In this document: positions 44,935 through 55,200 of the stretch, piece after piece
Numbering within the stretch: position 1 is the stretch's first letter
How the letters are laid out: every line of letters starts with the position of its first letter
Origin: Anaspis maculata
Taxonomy: Eukaryota > Arthropoda > Insecta > Coleoptera > Scraptiidae
DNA: 64,000 nucleotides
NCBI GenBank assembly: GCA_949128115.1
Contig: OX421966.1
Location: 38,395,042 to 38,459,041 of the forward strand
Direction: 5' to 3'
Notes under the pieces: generated by a model
What the model was told of the DNA's origin: nothing
Databases searched by the model: none
The model's input: the letters and a program-made list of their open reading frames with translations, nothing else
Made by a program: the position numbers and the translations under genes

Positions 44935-46636
44935 GATTGATCTGTAACAATTATTTGTTCACAGATGACTAGATAAAACAATAAAGTTCTTAATTATGAA
45001 ATTAGCTGATACGATAAACCAACCTAGGAATTATCGCTAACACTACTAAATTCGTACTATAATTGAATTTTCGGTAAAGCCGAAGGATTTGACAGTCTGA
45101 ATCCTAAGATGTTATTCAGATGACAGGGACAATTTGGTGACTTCCAAAATTGTATATCAGAGCAAATCTGAATTTGACCGCAATAAAAATTAAAATGTTT
45201 TCCGTGAGGCGGGGGTTTGGCGGTTAATAAACCCAGCAGTTTTACAGGGAATAGAATTATGTGTATATAACATGGACCTGTACTTAAACTGGACTTATAA
45301 TACCGTATATCGCCATGACTCCAGTAGAATGCCGACATTATCGTTATCCCTAGGGACTTTCATTTTCCACAATTAATATTGACCGTTCTGCTACGATGAC
45401 TTTTCTCTGATGGCGACATGACATCGCAGTGTAAAGTTTAGGTTAGGTGTCAAAATGACATTTTCAAATTTGCTTTCGAGGCATAGCCGTTTTTTTTCGG
45501 TCGCTTGCAGCGTTTTGTACGTACATGTGTTCATAGGTTCCGGTAATTCAATAGAAGGGACGATGTTCCGCGTCTAAAATTGTTAACTGAAGTGTGTTGA
45601 ATACACGGTGTGCTGTTGGGCACTAGGCCGTTTGGCTTTTTTGTTTATGTTCCCCAATGGCTGGCCGTTGTTTGTGTTTTTCTGTATTCTGTAACGAAAT
45701 AGTAGAATTTCATTCAATAATTGATTGACGGCAATCTTACTTGTGAAAAGAAAACACTCTCAAGGCCCGAGCTGTGTGGTCCAGTAGGAAGTACCTAGCT
45801 GTGGTTTGTGCTGCCGAAATCATAGTGCTTGCGCCCCTTCTACACCGTGCATTTTTTTTCGCAGAACTACTGATAATAAGTAATGAAATCCACAGAATAT
45901 CCTTATTAAACGGATTAGGGAGTTATAAAACACACCAAATTCGAATTCGACACCACAAATCCGGAAACTTCCCACGTTGAAAAAAACGAAACTGTAAAAA
46001 TGACGTTTCTGGTGCAGGGATCACGCCCTCCTTGGATCACGCTTTCTGGTGCAAAACTGATAAATCGCAACCGTGATCCCTGATCGCAACTGCGTTGATT
46101 TTGAACTTTTGAAGCAACCTTCGATAAATTCGAAAGACAGTGACTCTCAAACTTCATGACTGTTTCAACTTGCGAACTTGCAATGAGTTCTTCGAAACGA
46201 AATAAACCTGATGGCTACTTTCGAAGTAAAAAACATATTATTGTAAATTGAATCAGTTATTATAAAATAATATTATATCCATAAATATTTATAGTACAAA
46301 ATGTGCCGATGCAAGTTGCAGATTTTCTATAATCTTTTGAGAACTTCTGTTATGATAACGATAATGGTAGCGCCCCTGTGGCGTCATTTGTTGTTTGGTC
46401 GGGTAGGGTGATCAGCAGTCCATTTTAAATACAAGTCCATGGTATATAATCATAATTATGAGGAAAAAGGTGTTCTTTGAACATAATGGTTGACGTCTGC
46501 CAAACGTCGTCAGAGTTTTTCAAAAATTCTTGTATTAAGTCCTATTTAGTCGCCTTTTACGACACGTATTTGGATTTACGTCTGCTAACATTTATTCTTA
46601 AAGGTCCCAAAACAGCAGGGATTTTTTGTTAAATAC
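44935..46636. other. unexplained 1.7-kb segment between pol and env
   Basis: Pol ends at 46637 and env starts at 44934. Related elements place env directly after, or overlapping, pol. The segment has no long frame on either strand and no viral motif. It contains host-looking stretches (TTTAGGTTAGGTGTC near 45438) and a direct repeat of TGATCCCT-like blocks near 46015-46085. It may be a captured or inserted piece, but I could not define ends or a target duplication. Confidence 0.5.
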
Positions 46637-48784
46637 CTAGTCTGAGGTATTTGGGTCTTGGTCTTCGTCTGATTCTATATTTGACGGTTTTATCCGGTCA
46701 AAGTTGACAGTCATATATTTATTATTGGAAGTTAGTAGCTCTGCGCAATTCGGAGGTAAGAGTCTGGTTATTTTGTAGGGACCAAGATATGTGGGGGACA
46801 ATTTGGATTGTCTTGATGGTTTTCTTAAAAACACTGATTGACCAAGTTTGTACTGAGGTCTATTTTCTTTTACATGTTTGTCAAAACGTTCCTTTGATTT
46901 TTGTTTGGAACTATCGATATTGGAAATGACTTTTTTGTTAACATATTGTGCGTAATTTCTCATGAGTCTCTGGTAATCATCTTGAAGTTCTGCTTCATTG
47001 GTAAAAATATTATCTCTAGATGGATCAATATGTCCAAAAACAATTTCCTGAGGGGTGAATTTGGTTGAAGCTGACTTGCTAAGGTTATATGTTTTTATAG
47101 CGAAAGGTAGTGCGTCAACTACAGGTTTATAAGGATAATCGATGTGGAAACTTCTAATAGAATCCATCAATGTGGCGTGAAAACGTTCCACTTGCCCATT
47201 AGATTGGGGATGATCAGTGGGACTGACAGTTAGTCTAATGTCGTACAATTCGATTAGATTTTTGAACGATTGGTTCATAAATTCGCTTCCGGCATCTACA
47301 TGAATTCGTTGTGGTACAGGGTAGTGTTGGAAGTACAATAATAATTTATCAGTAACGCTTCTTGCTTGTTTGTTAGGAATTGGATAAGCCTGTGCATATT
47401 TTGAAAAGTTATCAACAATTGTCAGAAGATGTAACTGGGGATGTACGTCTAGTGTGTCCATGTTTATGTGTTGGAATGGTCGTTCTGGTGTTTTTGTAAT
47501 TACAAGGGGAAAATCTGTGTTTTGCCTATTAATCTTCGATTGATTACAAGTCTGACACCGTTTTACAAATTCTTCTATATCTGGTTTCATATTGGGCCAT
47601 AAATGTTGTTCACGTATTCTTCGAAATGTTTCATTGATACCTTTATGTAAATTATTCTTTGAGGAATGCCATTTCGACATTATTTCGTTCTTTTCTTCAG
47701 GCGTTAGGTCTTTTTGCAATTTGATTATATCATGGCAAATATGGAATTTGAAAGTATCAGCGTTGAATAAATGACTCAAAATTCTTTTCAATGGTAGGTG
47801 ATTGACCTTGTTCAAATGATATTCTTTAGGTTCTAAATTTTCTTTGATCTCGTAGAGAAGTCTGAATAAATCTTTTTGAGAAAGTCTTGATAAATTGTCT
47901 ACGGGCAATTTGATGAAATAGTATTTTCGATTAGTGACCTTTAAGCTGTTTTTGATAGTCAATGTTTCAGTTAGATTCAAATTTCTTTCTGTAGTACATG
48001 TATCTGCGACATAGGTTGCAATATGGGGTGTATCCTCATTTTCATTATTGGGAATGAATGCTATTATATTTTTGTGGTAAGCAAGTGTCACATAGTCGTT
48101 TGTCTCTTTTATTAAATCAAAATTTATCGAAGGTTGTTTGTTAATAAATCTGTCATATTCGATTTCGAATTCGTAGTCTGGATTTGCATCAAAATCAATT
48201 AAGTCTGGTGTCTCGTTACGATTGATTATTGACTCGTCTTCTTCATCTGAAGATGAAGATGGATTTGCTGTGATTGGATTTATTCTGATACGCGAAAGTG
48301 CATCAGCATTTTTATTTAATTTCCCAGCTTTGTGAATGATCTCATATGTATACTCTTCTAATTTCAGGCGCCATCTTGAAAGGCGTGAACCTGGGTCTTT
48401 GATGCTCTCTTTTTCTTCTAAATTAAGATGATCGAGCCTCAATTGGTTTAAAATATTTTGTTCTCGATCGATATTATTTGAGTGATTAGTAGTGACGTTG
48501 TAGTTATTCACGTTAAAGGTTTCGAAAGGTTCAAGAATTATTTCAGGAAGTTCAACTTCCTTGGTTTCATTGCTTGAGTTCAACATTGTAGTAATAATTT
48601 GGTTATCATTTATCTTTACGATGGAATTAGGAATCTTTACTCCATTGATCTCTAGTTCAGGACATATAAAGGTTGAATCAGCATTATTGTTTGAGAATGA
48701 ATTTATTTTTACTGGTAGTTGAACTACCTCGATCGTTCTAGGCGATATATGAAAAAAATTTTTCAAAGTAGTATTTGGTTCTTC

Positions 48785-49222
48785 GAACTCATAGATATAA
48801 ATTTTAATCCGACTATTATTAAAAATTCCTTTTATCATAGAAAGAACGTGCTTCCAGTTTAAGTTATCAAGACCGCATCCGAGCTTTGGCAGTGCTAATT
48901 CAGCGATTTGATTTTCTTCGCATATAACCCGCAAGTTCATTAATGCTGTGTTGATAGAATCGTACGTGGGTTTATCTTGAAAGCGTTCCTTCGTGATAAG
49001 GTGAAAAATTTCTCGCGTTTCATTTACGCTCGAGAAAAAGGAATAAGCAACTTGTCCTACTATCTTTTGCTGAGCTAGCAACTCGTCGGTATTGTGTGGA
49101 TATTTTATTGCAATTTTTCTTGCTAAACCTTGGCTCATTTTAAAATCTTGAGACACTGCGTGCCCAATTGGAATGTTATTGGGTGCATCTAAAATGTCAC
49201 CTCTTATGAATTCGATTGAAAA
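48785..49222 (-). other. macro domain of TARG1/OARD1 type within pol
   Basis: Pol residues 322-467 have the ADP-ribose-binding macro fold signature: FIRGDILDAP at the start, GHAVSQDFKMSQGLA, HLITKERFQDKPTYDS, ALPKLGCGLDNLNW, and a C-terminal strand IKIYIYEF. The spacing and motifs match human TARG1 (OARD1) along its length. The two catalytic residues of that enzyme, K84 and D125, have counterparts at K399 and D440, also 41 apart. TARG1 removes ADP-ribose from acidic side chains, so enzymatic activity is plausible here. No disabling change is visible. Role in the element is inferred; viral macro domains elsewhere counter host PARP-mediated defence. Confidence 0.88.
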
Positions 49223-49630
49223 TCGATTAGAAAATCCATTTATTGGATTATTATTAGAGAGACTCACGGCGGAGCTCGAAGAATTCCCGAAGGAAGTATT
49301 TGAATGATTCTTATCTGAATCGACCCTAAGGCTATTATTTGCCTCGGAAATATTTATTCTTTGATTCTCTACTTTGAGAGAAGTATTTTTATTAGAAGAT
49401 CCATTTATAGGATTATTATTAGAGAGACTCACGGCGGAGCTCAAAGAATTCCCGAAGGAAGTATTCAAATGATTCTTATCTGAATCGACTCTAAGGCTAT
49501 TATTTGCCTCGGAAATATTTATTCTTTGATTCTCTACTTTGAGAGAAGTATTTTTATTAGAAGATCCATCTATAGGATTATTATTAGAGAGACTCACGGC
49601 GGAGCTCGAATGGTTCCCGAAGGAAGTATT
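49223..49630 (-). repeat. 165-bp tandem repeats coding 55-residue units in pol
   Basis: Two full copies and a 26-codon partial copy (pol residues 186-321) start NTSFGN and include AVSLSNNNPI and KVENQRINISEANNSLRVDS. The DNA copies are nearly identical and keep frame. The partial copy stops exactly where the macro domain begins. Confidence 0.92.
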
Positions 49631-50220
49631 TGATTTTTTAAATGAATTGGTATCGACTTGGATTAAACACTTTGGTTCTATTGCTTTTTTAGCAATTCTA
49701 AGATCCACAGAGGGAGTATGAAATTGTCGATTTTCTTCGTTGATTATACGCGGTTTATGTACCGGGTTTCTTGTATTATTTTTATTAATGGATTCACAAT
49801 GATTTAAAGTAGTGAGAGAAGTACCACCGTTCCTTGCATAGGAAAATAATTGAATTTCAGGATAGTCTTGAATTGAACAAAATAGTTTTCTTTTAGGAAA
49901 ATCGATAACACAATTGAAATTTAAAATGAAATCCATACCCAAAATTCCGTCGAATAATCCAAAGTCGATAGGTGCAACATGCATTGTGTGCGAATTGAAT
50001 TTACCGACTTGGTATTCGTAAACATGACTGGAGAGTACGGGAATATTTTCAATTCCGGTTATATGAATATCTTTGCTTTGGATTTTACTTTCGGGTGAAA
50101 TAATATTTGGGTGAATCAAACTGATAGAGGCACCACTGTCTAAAAGAAGTTCAAAATTATTTTTTGTGTCTAGAATATAAAACATTTTGTGTTGGCTATC
50201 ATTGGACTTTGCATTTAAAA

Positions 50221-51187
50221 TTACATTTCGGACTCGCTCGCGTGCGTCTGGGTTACAGGAGACTGGACGTCCGAGGAATCCAGCTCCGCATCTTCGTTTT
50301 TTGAATAATTTACGCGAGGAGCGGGATTGTTTGAGAAATTATTGTTTGGTCGATTTTGAAAATTACTTTGACCTGAAAAATTTCTATTTTGAGGATTTGC
50401 ATTATTGTGACTCGAATTATTTATTCTTCTGAAGCAATTTACTATTAAATGACCAGGTTTTTTGCAGTAATTGCAGAATTTCGCGTCTGGTCGTGGATTT
50501 GGATTACGAGCATAATTGCTCGGTCCTGCTTGAGGTGAAACATGTTGGTTATGGTAATTCTGCCGTGGAAAGCTTTTAAATGTTTTCGTATTGTTTTGAC
50601 TGCTGCGCGTTGATCTGAGGTATGCAATATTTTCTTCCTCAAGTATGAGTTGGGCGGCTTCACTAATGGATAATGGTTTTTGTGCTCTTATTAATTGACC
50701 TAAGGGGTCATTTAATCCGGCTAATAAAGTTTTCAGTCCGATCTTTTCGTGTGACTCGATTAAAGTGTTTTTATGTAAATGGGTCAATTTCGTCGTCGAG
50801 TCGAACACTCGACCTCAATTTTGTTAATAAATTTTCTATTTTTGTTACGAAGCTTCGCGCTGTTTCAGTCGTTTTTTGGAAAGAATTTGTGAGGTCTCTG
50901 ACGAGAGCTTCGGTATCCCTACAATCGCCAAAGTGGCCTATTAAGAGGGGCCTTATTGCTTCCCAGGTTGTTAGATTCCTCGAGGATATGGAAGTTTCAG
51001 CTTTTCCAGTTAGTTTGGATTTAATTAGGAAAACAAAGACATTTTCTTGTCCTTTTTCGATGTTTTCCGTTGCAAAATTACATGCTTCTATAAAATCATT
51101 CAGTAAGGCTTGTTCGCCATCGAATGAGGGAATTAAATCTTTAAGATCTCTCAAAGAGAGTTGAATCACGTTATCACCTTCAGCCAT
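50221..51187 (-). pseudogene. gag: gag, broken by one frameshift
   Basis: The first frame runs from ATG 51187 to a stop at 50771 (138 codons) and begins MAEGDNVIQLSLRDLKDLIP. The second (50814-50221) continues the capsid region and holds the zinc knuckle CNYCKKPGHLIVNC and a Gln/Asn-rich tail. The two overlap between 50771 and 50814 and need a one-base shift, so a single indel (or a recoding site not otherwise seen) separates them. Gag would form the particle core and bind genomic RNA. It lies 290 nt downstream of the primer site. The downstream end overlaps pol by about 118 nt in the -1 frame. Confidence 0.85.
50296..50302 (-). promoter_or_regulatory. -1 frameshift heptamer A_AAA_AAC at the gag-pol overlap
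   Basis: In the gag frame the codons read TCA AAA AAC, giving the canonical slippery heptamer A AAA AAC inside the 50221-50338 overlap. The pol frame is open from just upstream. This agrees with -1 recoding used by related retroelements. No downstream pseudoknot was modelled. Confidence 0.8.
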
Positions 51188-51475
51188 TTCGAATTATCAC
51201 AGGTAAATAATATAATATCAATACACTAAACAAGATAAAAAGGATATAAAATGGAAAGGGGAATACCCCGAAACAAACAATGATGATTATAAAAATAAGT
51301 AGACTTACTACTTGATGGAAATCGTTGCCGTCGGAGAACTTCAGGACAGGTTCCGCTGGAGCTTCCTTGGTTTGATTACAGATGTAGGCTGCTAGGCTGA
51401 AGTGCTGGAGCACACCACTCAACACTTTTTTACGTATAAAATTTTCAAAAGTTATTTGTGCCAAATGGGCCTAAC

Positions 51476-51493
51476 ATCCTACCGACTGCGCCA
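51476..51493 (-). promoter_or_regulatory. primer-binding site for tRNA-Ser
   Basis: TGGCGCAGTCGGTAGGAT on the minus strand starts one base after the 5' LTR and is complementary to the 3' end of a serine tRNA (acceptor CGACTGCG plus CCA). Serine tRNA is the primer of the Drosophila 17.6/297 group of errantiviruses. Confidence 0.85.
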
Positions 51494-51494
51494 T

Positions 51495-51732
51495 TTTTAC
51501 GTGTTTGTTTTTGAAAAAGCCTTTTTCAAAAATATTAACTTTATTAAACTGTGGAATAATTTAATTCGTACAAGTTTTAGAACGTAATAACGGATCGACA
51601 ATTTATGCGTGCGACGTGCACTCGGTCATGATACAGGAAATTGTGTTGTTCGCTAACTGCATGAAGTCGTATATATAAACAGCAGGGTGCTAAGTAAGCA
51701 AAACTAATCTTATTCATGACGGGGTCGTAACA
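51495..51732 (-). repeat. 5' LTR of the errantivirus
   Basis: It is 238 bp and identical to the 3' LTR except for two substitutions. The ends are TGTTAC...GTAAAA. The TATA-like box lies at 51679-51670. The flanking ACCT at 51733-51736 matches 42350-42353. Confidence 0.93.
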
Positions 51733-51762
51733 ACCTATACCCTGTTAGCAATGAACTGACAA

Positions 51763-52732
51763 CAGTGGCGCAGCCAAGGGGGGGGCTAGGGGGCTATAGC
51801 CCCCCCCCCCCTAGACAGTCTCGCTTTTTCACCGAAGCAATGAAAAATTTTGAAAATAGAAGAAATATTGTGTTCAACTGTTATACCTTCTTCATCATTT
51901 CAAAAATGGATCATTAGTCTCCCTGTGTAAGAGTTCCACTGCGATTGGATTGCGCGTTTTTTTTTTGTGCGGAGAGAGAAACTCTTCCGGTTTGAGGACG
52001 GAGTTGAATTGGTAAGATAAGCGTTGCGGAATCAATCCCTGTGGGTTTATTTCTTGACAGAATCTCACCATTTAGGGTTTCTTCCGAAAGCTACAAGGAT
52101 GCACTTCAGTTTGAGCCCATTGGCATTTCCAAAATCCAAAAATCAATTATTCATCCAAAAATTGAAAAAATATTTTTAGATTTTGGAAATGCCAATGGGC
52201 TCAAATCAAACTGCATCCCTCTGTAGCTTTCGAGAGAGAACTAAATGGTAAGATTCTGTCAAGGAATGAACTCACAGGGATTATTCTACCTATCAGGCTA
52301 TTTTGTAACTTCTCGTTCACTAACGACTCGTTAGCGAACGATTATCGTTCAGACTGCCACTATCGATAGATCTAACAAGATCACGAAAAACCGTATTTCG
52401 TGAGCAGCTGCGTTCGGCCGTATCGTTTGTGTGTGCCGAACGATCGTGTATGACGTTTCTACGTGCGCGCAGCACAGCTGTCAGTTTGCAAGTGTCATGA
52501 CATGACTACGATACCATTTATAACTGTCATTTTCCCCGCAAACCCGGGGAATACTGAATTTAATACCTACTTCAATTTAAGGTAGGTAACATTGGTACCA
52601 CAATAATTACACTCGAAAATAGGATGACCAAGGCCATTTTTCCGGGGGGGGGGGTTCGCCATTGGCGCAGCTCGCTTTGTTCGCGTTCGTTAGCCCCCCC
52701 CCCCCCATGGCTAAATCCTGGCTGCGTCACTG
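51763..52732. mobile_element. 970-bp hAT-like element with G-run termini
   Basis: The ends CAGTGGCGCAGCCAAGGGGG and its counterpart at 52732 (…GGCTGCGTCACTG) are inverted. Both are flanked by the identical 8-bp repeat ACTGACAA (51755-51762, 52733-52740). Long C/G runs lie near each end. A foldback MITE (51996-52290) is nested inside. No transposase is present. Confidence 0.88.
51996..52290. mobile_element. palindromic MITE (copy 1 of a TTAA family)
   Basis: The inverted arms carry GACGGAGTT, ATAAGCGTTGCGGAATCAAT, and a long core match AAATGCCAATGGGCTCAAA against TTTGAGCCCATTGGCATTT. The same architecture recurs at 62264-63779. The right end of this copy is degraded. Confidence 0.75.
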
Positions 52733-52740
52733 ACTGACAA

Positions 52741-53338
52741 TTTTGATCACCCAGAAGAATACCTAGACTGAGGGAATTCTGTTAAAGAGTTTGTACACCT
52801 AGAACTTAACCCACAAGATTAACTAATATCCACCGCAAATCATTTCCGGTACTCAACTAAACCATAATTTGACTTTTATGGGTAACCCAAATCTCCAACG
52901 TCACGCCTAATTAATTGTTAATTATACAGCCGGATATAAAATAGATGTTTAAAGGTGCAAAACCCTAAGACTTCAATTTTCGGTCTATCCTTTCCGCTAA
53001 TTATTAATTTTCTCGCGCCCTTCCCGTTATTACAAGGGAGAATTTAATTCCATCGTCCACCCCTTCCACTCCTTTCTTTGCTCCTGCTCCCTCTGCTCAC
53101 GGCAAGAATTCTAAACAATTTCCTCTCTAGATCCGCATCATCGTTTTTTCCGTTCCGCTCTGCAATTAACGGGCAATTTCCATAACACCGCTACACGATA
53201 AAAATATCGCGAGATGCCCGTGCCCTGAAAAAGAGGGCAGCTAGCAGCACCACTGCCAACGGAGGCGAAGTCTTGGCCATAATCCTTATTTAATTACTCA
53301 GCGACGGAGTGCATGGCAAGAAAAGTGGTAGTGCGGTG
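52741..53338. other. unassigned DNA
   Basis: No gene or repeat boundary is supported between two DNA transposons. Confidence 0.4.
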
Positions 53339-54349
53339 GAATAGGGTATGTGACGGTTTTTCAATTTTGGTCTAAATAATTTCTAATTGCTTGGTTTTCA
53401 CTGAAAGTAGTATTTATTTGGATCAAAGCATGTTTATTTTACGTAAAAAAAATCTTTTTTATTTCGCTAAAATATTTGGCGCCCAAACGCTTTATGAAAG
53501 TCAACGGCCATTGTGACGTCACAGTTCATAAACTGTCAAGTGTCATTCGCGAATGTAAACAAACCATCACATGTTCGCAAGGATGCTGTTCTGTTTGGAG
53601 AACAATGAGTGGAAAATCATATCACTGGTGTGTGGTGCCTCTTTGCAAAAACACGGGAAGAAGTTCCCCACATTAACTTTTCATTGTGGTACCCAAAAAA
53701 GAACACATGAGAAGGAAGTGGCTGGAACTTGCAAGAAGGGATCCAAATGGATTATCTTCGGAGTCGTCCATCTATTTTTGTGAAAACCATTTTTATGTAG
53801 GTATTTGAGCTTGCTAGGTACCTTTAATTATATTAAGTATCATATGTGTTATATAATCGATGAATGATATTAAAACAAAATTTGAGATTTGAGGTTATGT
53901 TATTAAAAGTGAAGTTAGTGGTCAGACTTTAGACTACCGTATTTTAGTGAATGTGCCTACAGTTTTATTATGACGTGAAAAAAACTGCCCAACCATTACA
54001 GCGTCCATTTGAGGCAGCGTACTGCTATTCGCTCTCGAGAAACCTGGATCACATTTTATTTTCAGGTGAAATTGAAAACACCGACACGCTCCGTCACACG
54101 CTACGAGCTACGTGACATCTCCGGTGACAGATGAGAAATGACAGATATGAAGATTGACGTCACACCCAATCGTGGCGCGTTTTAGGTCACGTGACATTGA
54201 TTTAAAATAATTAAATTTTTAATTTCACTTTTCTCATCAATTAATCAATGTATCTTCGAAAAATGTTGCACAAGCTACATTTCAATTTTCACTTGCTCAT
54301 AACAAAGACATAAAACCATTCAAATCTGACACAGTCACATACCCTATTC
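53339..54349 (+). mobile_element. THAP-domain DNA transposon remnant
   Basis: Identical 16-bp inverted ends GAATAGGGTATGTGAC (53339-53354 and, inverted, 54334-54349) enclose 1.0 kb with a single THAP-domain exon. Known THAP transposases occur in P-type and Kolobok elements. The missing transposase core marks this as a deletion derivative. No clear P-type 8-bp or Kolobok TTAA target duplication is seen; TA occurs three bases inside each end. Confidence 0.7.
53605..53796 (+). pseudogene. THAP zinc-finger exon with a premature stop
   Basis: Starting at ATG 53605 the frame shows the THAP C2CH signature: CVVPLCKNTGRSSP, then WLELARRDPN, then CENHF, ending at a splice donor (TAT|GTAGGT, 53797). 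It is in one frame throughout, except that codon 24 (53674-53676) is TAA where relatives have a coding codon before the LFI-VP stretch. The domain binds transposon or promoter DNA in its families. One nonsense change therefore kills an otherwise normal domain of about 64 codons. No downstream exon was found. The remaining alternative is a domesticated gene with a sequence error at codon 24. Confidence 0.75.
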
Positions 54350-54879
54350 TAAGTCCTATTAGTGTAATTAAATAAAAGTTGAAGCGCACCGAGCGCACGC
54401 GGGGCTTTGCAAAAACGCATCAAACTGTTTAAATTTCTTTTAATGGCTGTTTGCTTTGTGTAATTCTATTTGTGTATGCGAAGGGTCGGTACGTACATCA
54501 GGCCGGATGAGTGAGACGGAACGAGGATGTTGGCGGCAAAATTGCACGGTTCTTAACGTATATTTCCTCATATTTAATTCATAAACATGTTCGCAGATCT
54601 TCGCTCTTCCATCCAGTCCATTAAGACCAATTATTGGCTATACGTGGGAGCTCACGCTTCCATCCCCCTTCGCCCCTTCAGTCCAAACACTTGTTGAGGT
54701 TTGTACCATCTATTTTTATTGTTAAGCTGATGCATTAGAGGCAAATGGGGTGTTTTCGTCGTTTATTGCTCTTTTATGGAGTTCTTCCACCTTTCAGTTA
54801 TTTTCTTGTGTATTTTGTAGCCGCATGCTGTATAATCAACCCTCAAATGAACTTACCAAGTGAAGTTCGATCTGAACTA
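54350..54879. other. unassigned DNA
   Basis: Nothing is recognised here. Confidence 0.35.
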
Positions 54880-55003
54880 TCGTGTGATCAAATTAATGAA
54901 TTCTTATTTTAGGTAGGCTGTGGCCTAGCCGAACGCAGCTTCGCATCCTTGAATTTGACCAGGCCACGGCCTACCTAAAATAAGAATTCATTTGATCACA
55001 CGA
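54880..55003. mobile_element. 124-bp palindromic MITE flanked by TA
   Basis: The arms TCGTGTGATCAAATTAATG... and ...CATTTGATCACACGA match over about 48 bp, through AATTCTTATTTTAGGTAGGC. The flanks are TA (54878-54879, 55004-55005). Confidence 0.8.
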
Positions 55004-55075
55004 TATAATATGCTGGTATCTCACGTTAGCTGATTGATATGATTATATTCTTCCTCTTCATCTCCCTAAGGACCG

Positions 55076-55200
55076 ATATCTCCATATCCGGATATCTAAG
55101 TTGCGGATAACTCTATTTGGCAGATAAGTCCTGCGCAGAACGTAAAACGCAGCGTTCATCTGCCAAATAGAGTTATCCAGAACTTATCCGGAGATGGAAA
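55076..55200. repeat. short inverted repeat (MITE-like)
   Basis: ATCTGCCAAATAGAGTTATCC (shown 20-nt core: GGATAACTCTATTTGGCAGA at 55105) occurs inverted at 55157-55178. Weaker matches of ATCCGGAGAT extend outward. The loop is about 30 bp. Confidence 0.65.

Larger units (their letters stand above)
46637..50338 (-). pseudogene. pol: pol polyprotein: protease, macro domain, integrase; RT deleted
   Basis: The frame is open from about 50338 and has 1182 codons counted from the ATG at 50185. In that numbering the aspartic protease comes first (LLLDSGAS 13-20, ILGMDF 81-86). It is followed by 55-residue Asn/Ser-rich tandem repeats (186-321), a macro domain (322-467), and a pre-RT segment ending HLNLEEKES. 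Directly after this comes only the end of RNase H and its tail (KDPGSRLSRWRLKLEEY...NADALSRI, 596-633). The RT and RNase H catalytic core are missing without loss of frame. Integrase is complete: zinc residues H840, H847, C877 and C880; catalytic D910, D964 and E1000 with DD35E spacing; and a GPY motif at 1135. Expression would come by -1 frameshifting from gag. Without RT this copy needs help in trans. Confidence 0.93.
42354..51732 (-). mobile_element. errantivirus-like endogenous retrovirus (Ty3/gypsy with env)
   Basis: A 9.38-kb element with 238-bp LTRs, a tRNA-Ser primer site, a polypurine tract, gag, pol and env in the order expected for insect errantiviruses. It is flanked by ACCT on both sides (42350-42353, 51733-51736). 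Pol has an extra macro domain and lacks RT. Gag is frameshifted, and env carries a MITE and a frameshift, so this copy cannot replicate by itself. The LTRs differ at only two positions, so the insertion is recent. Confidence 0.93.

Noticed and set aside
51180..51464. 94-codon frame upstream of gag on the minus strand
   Set aside because: It lies in the leader between primer site and gag, has no viral motif, and overlaps the gag start out of frame.
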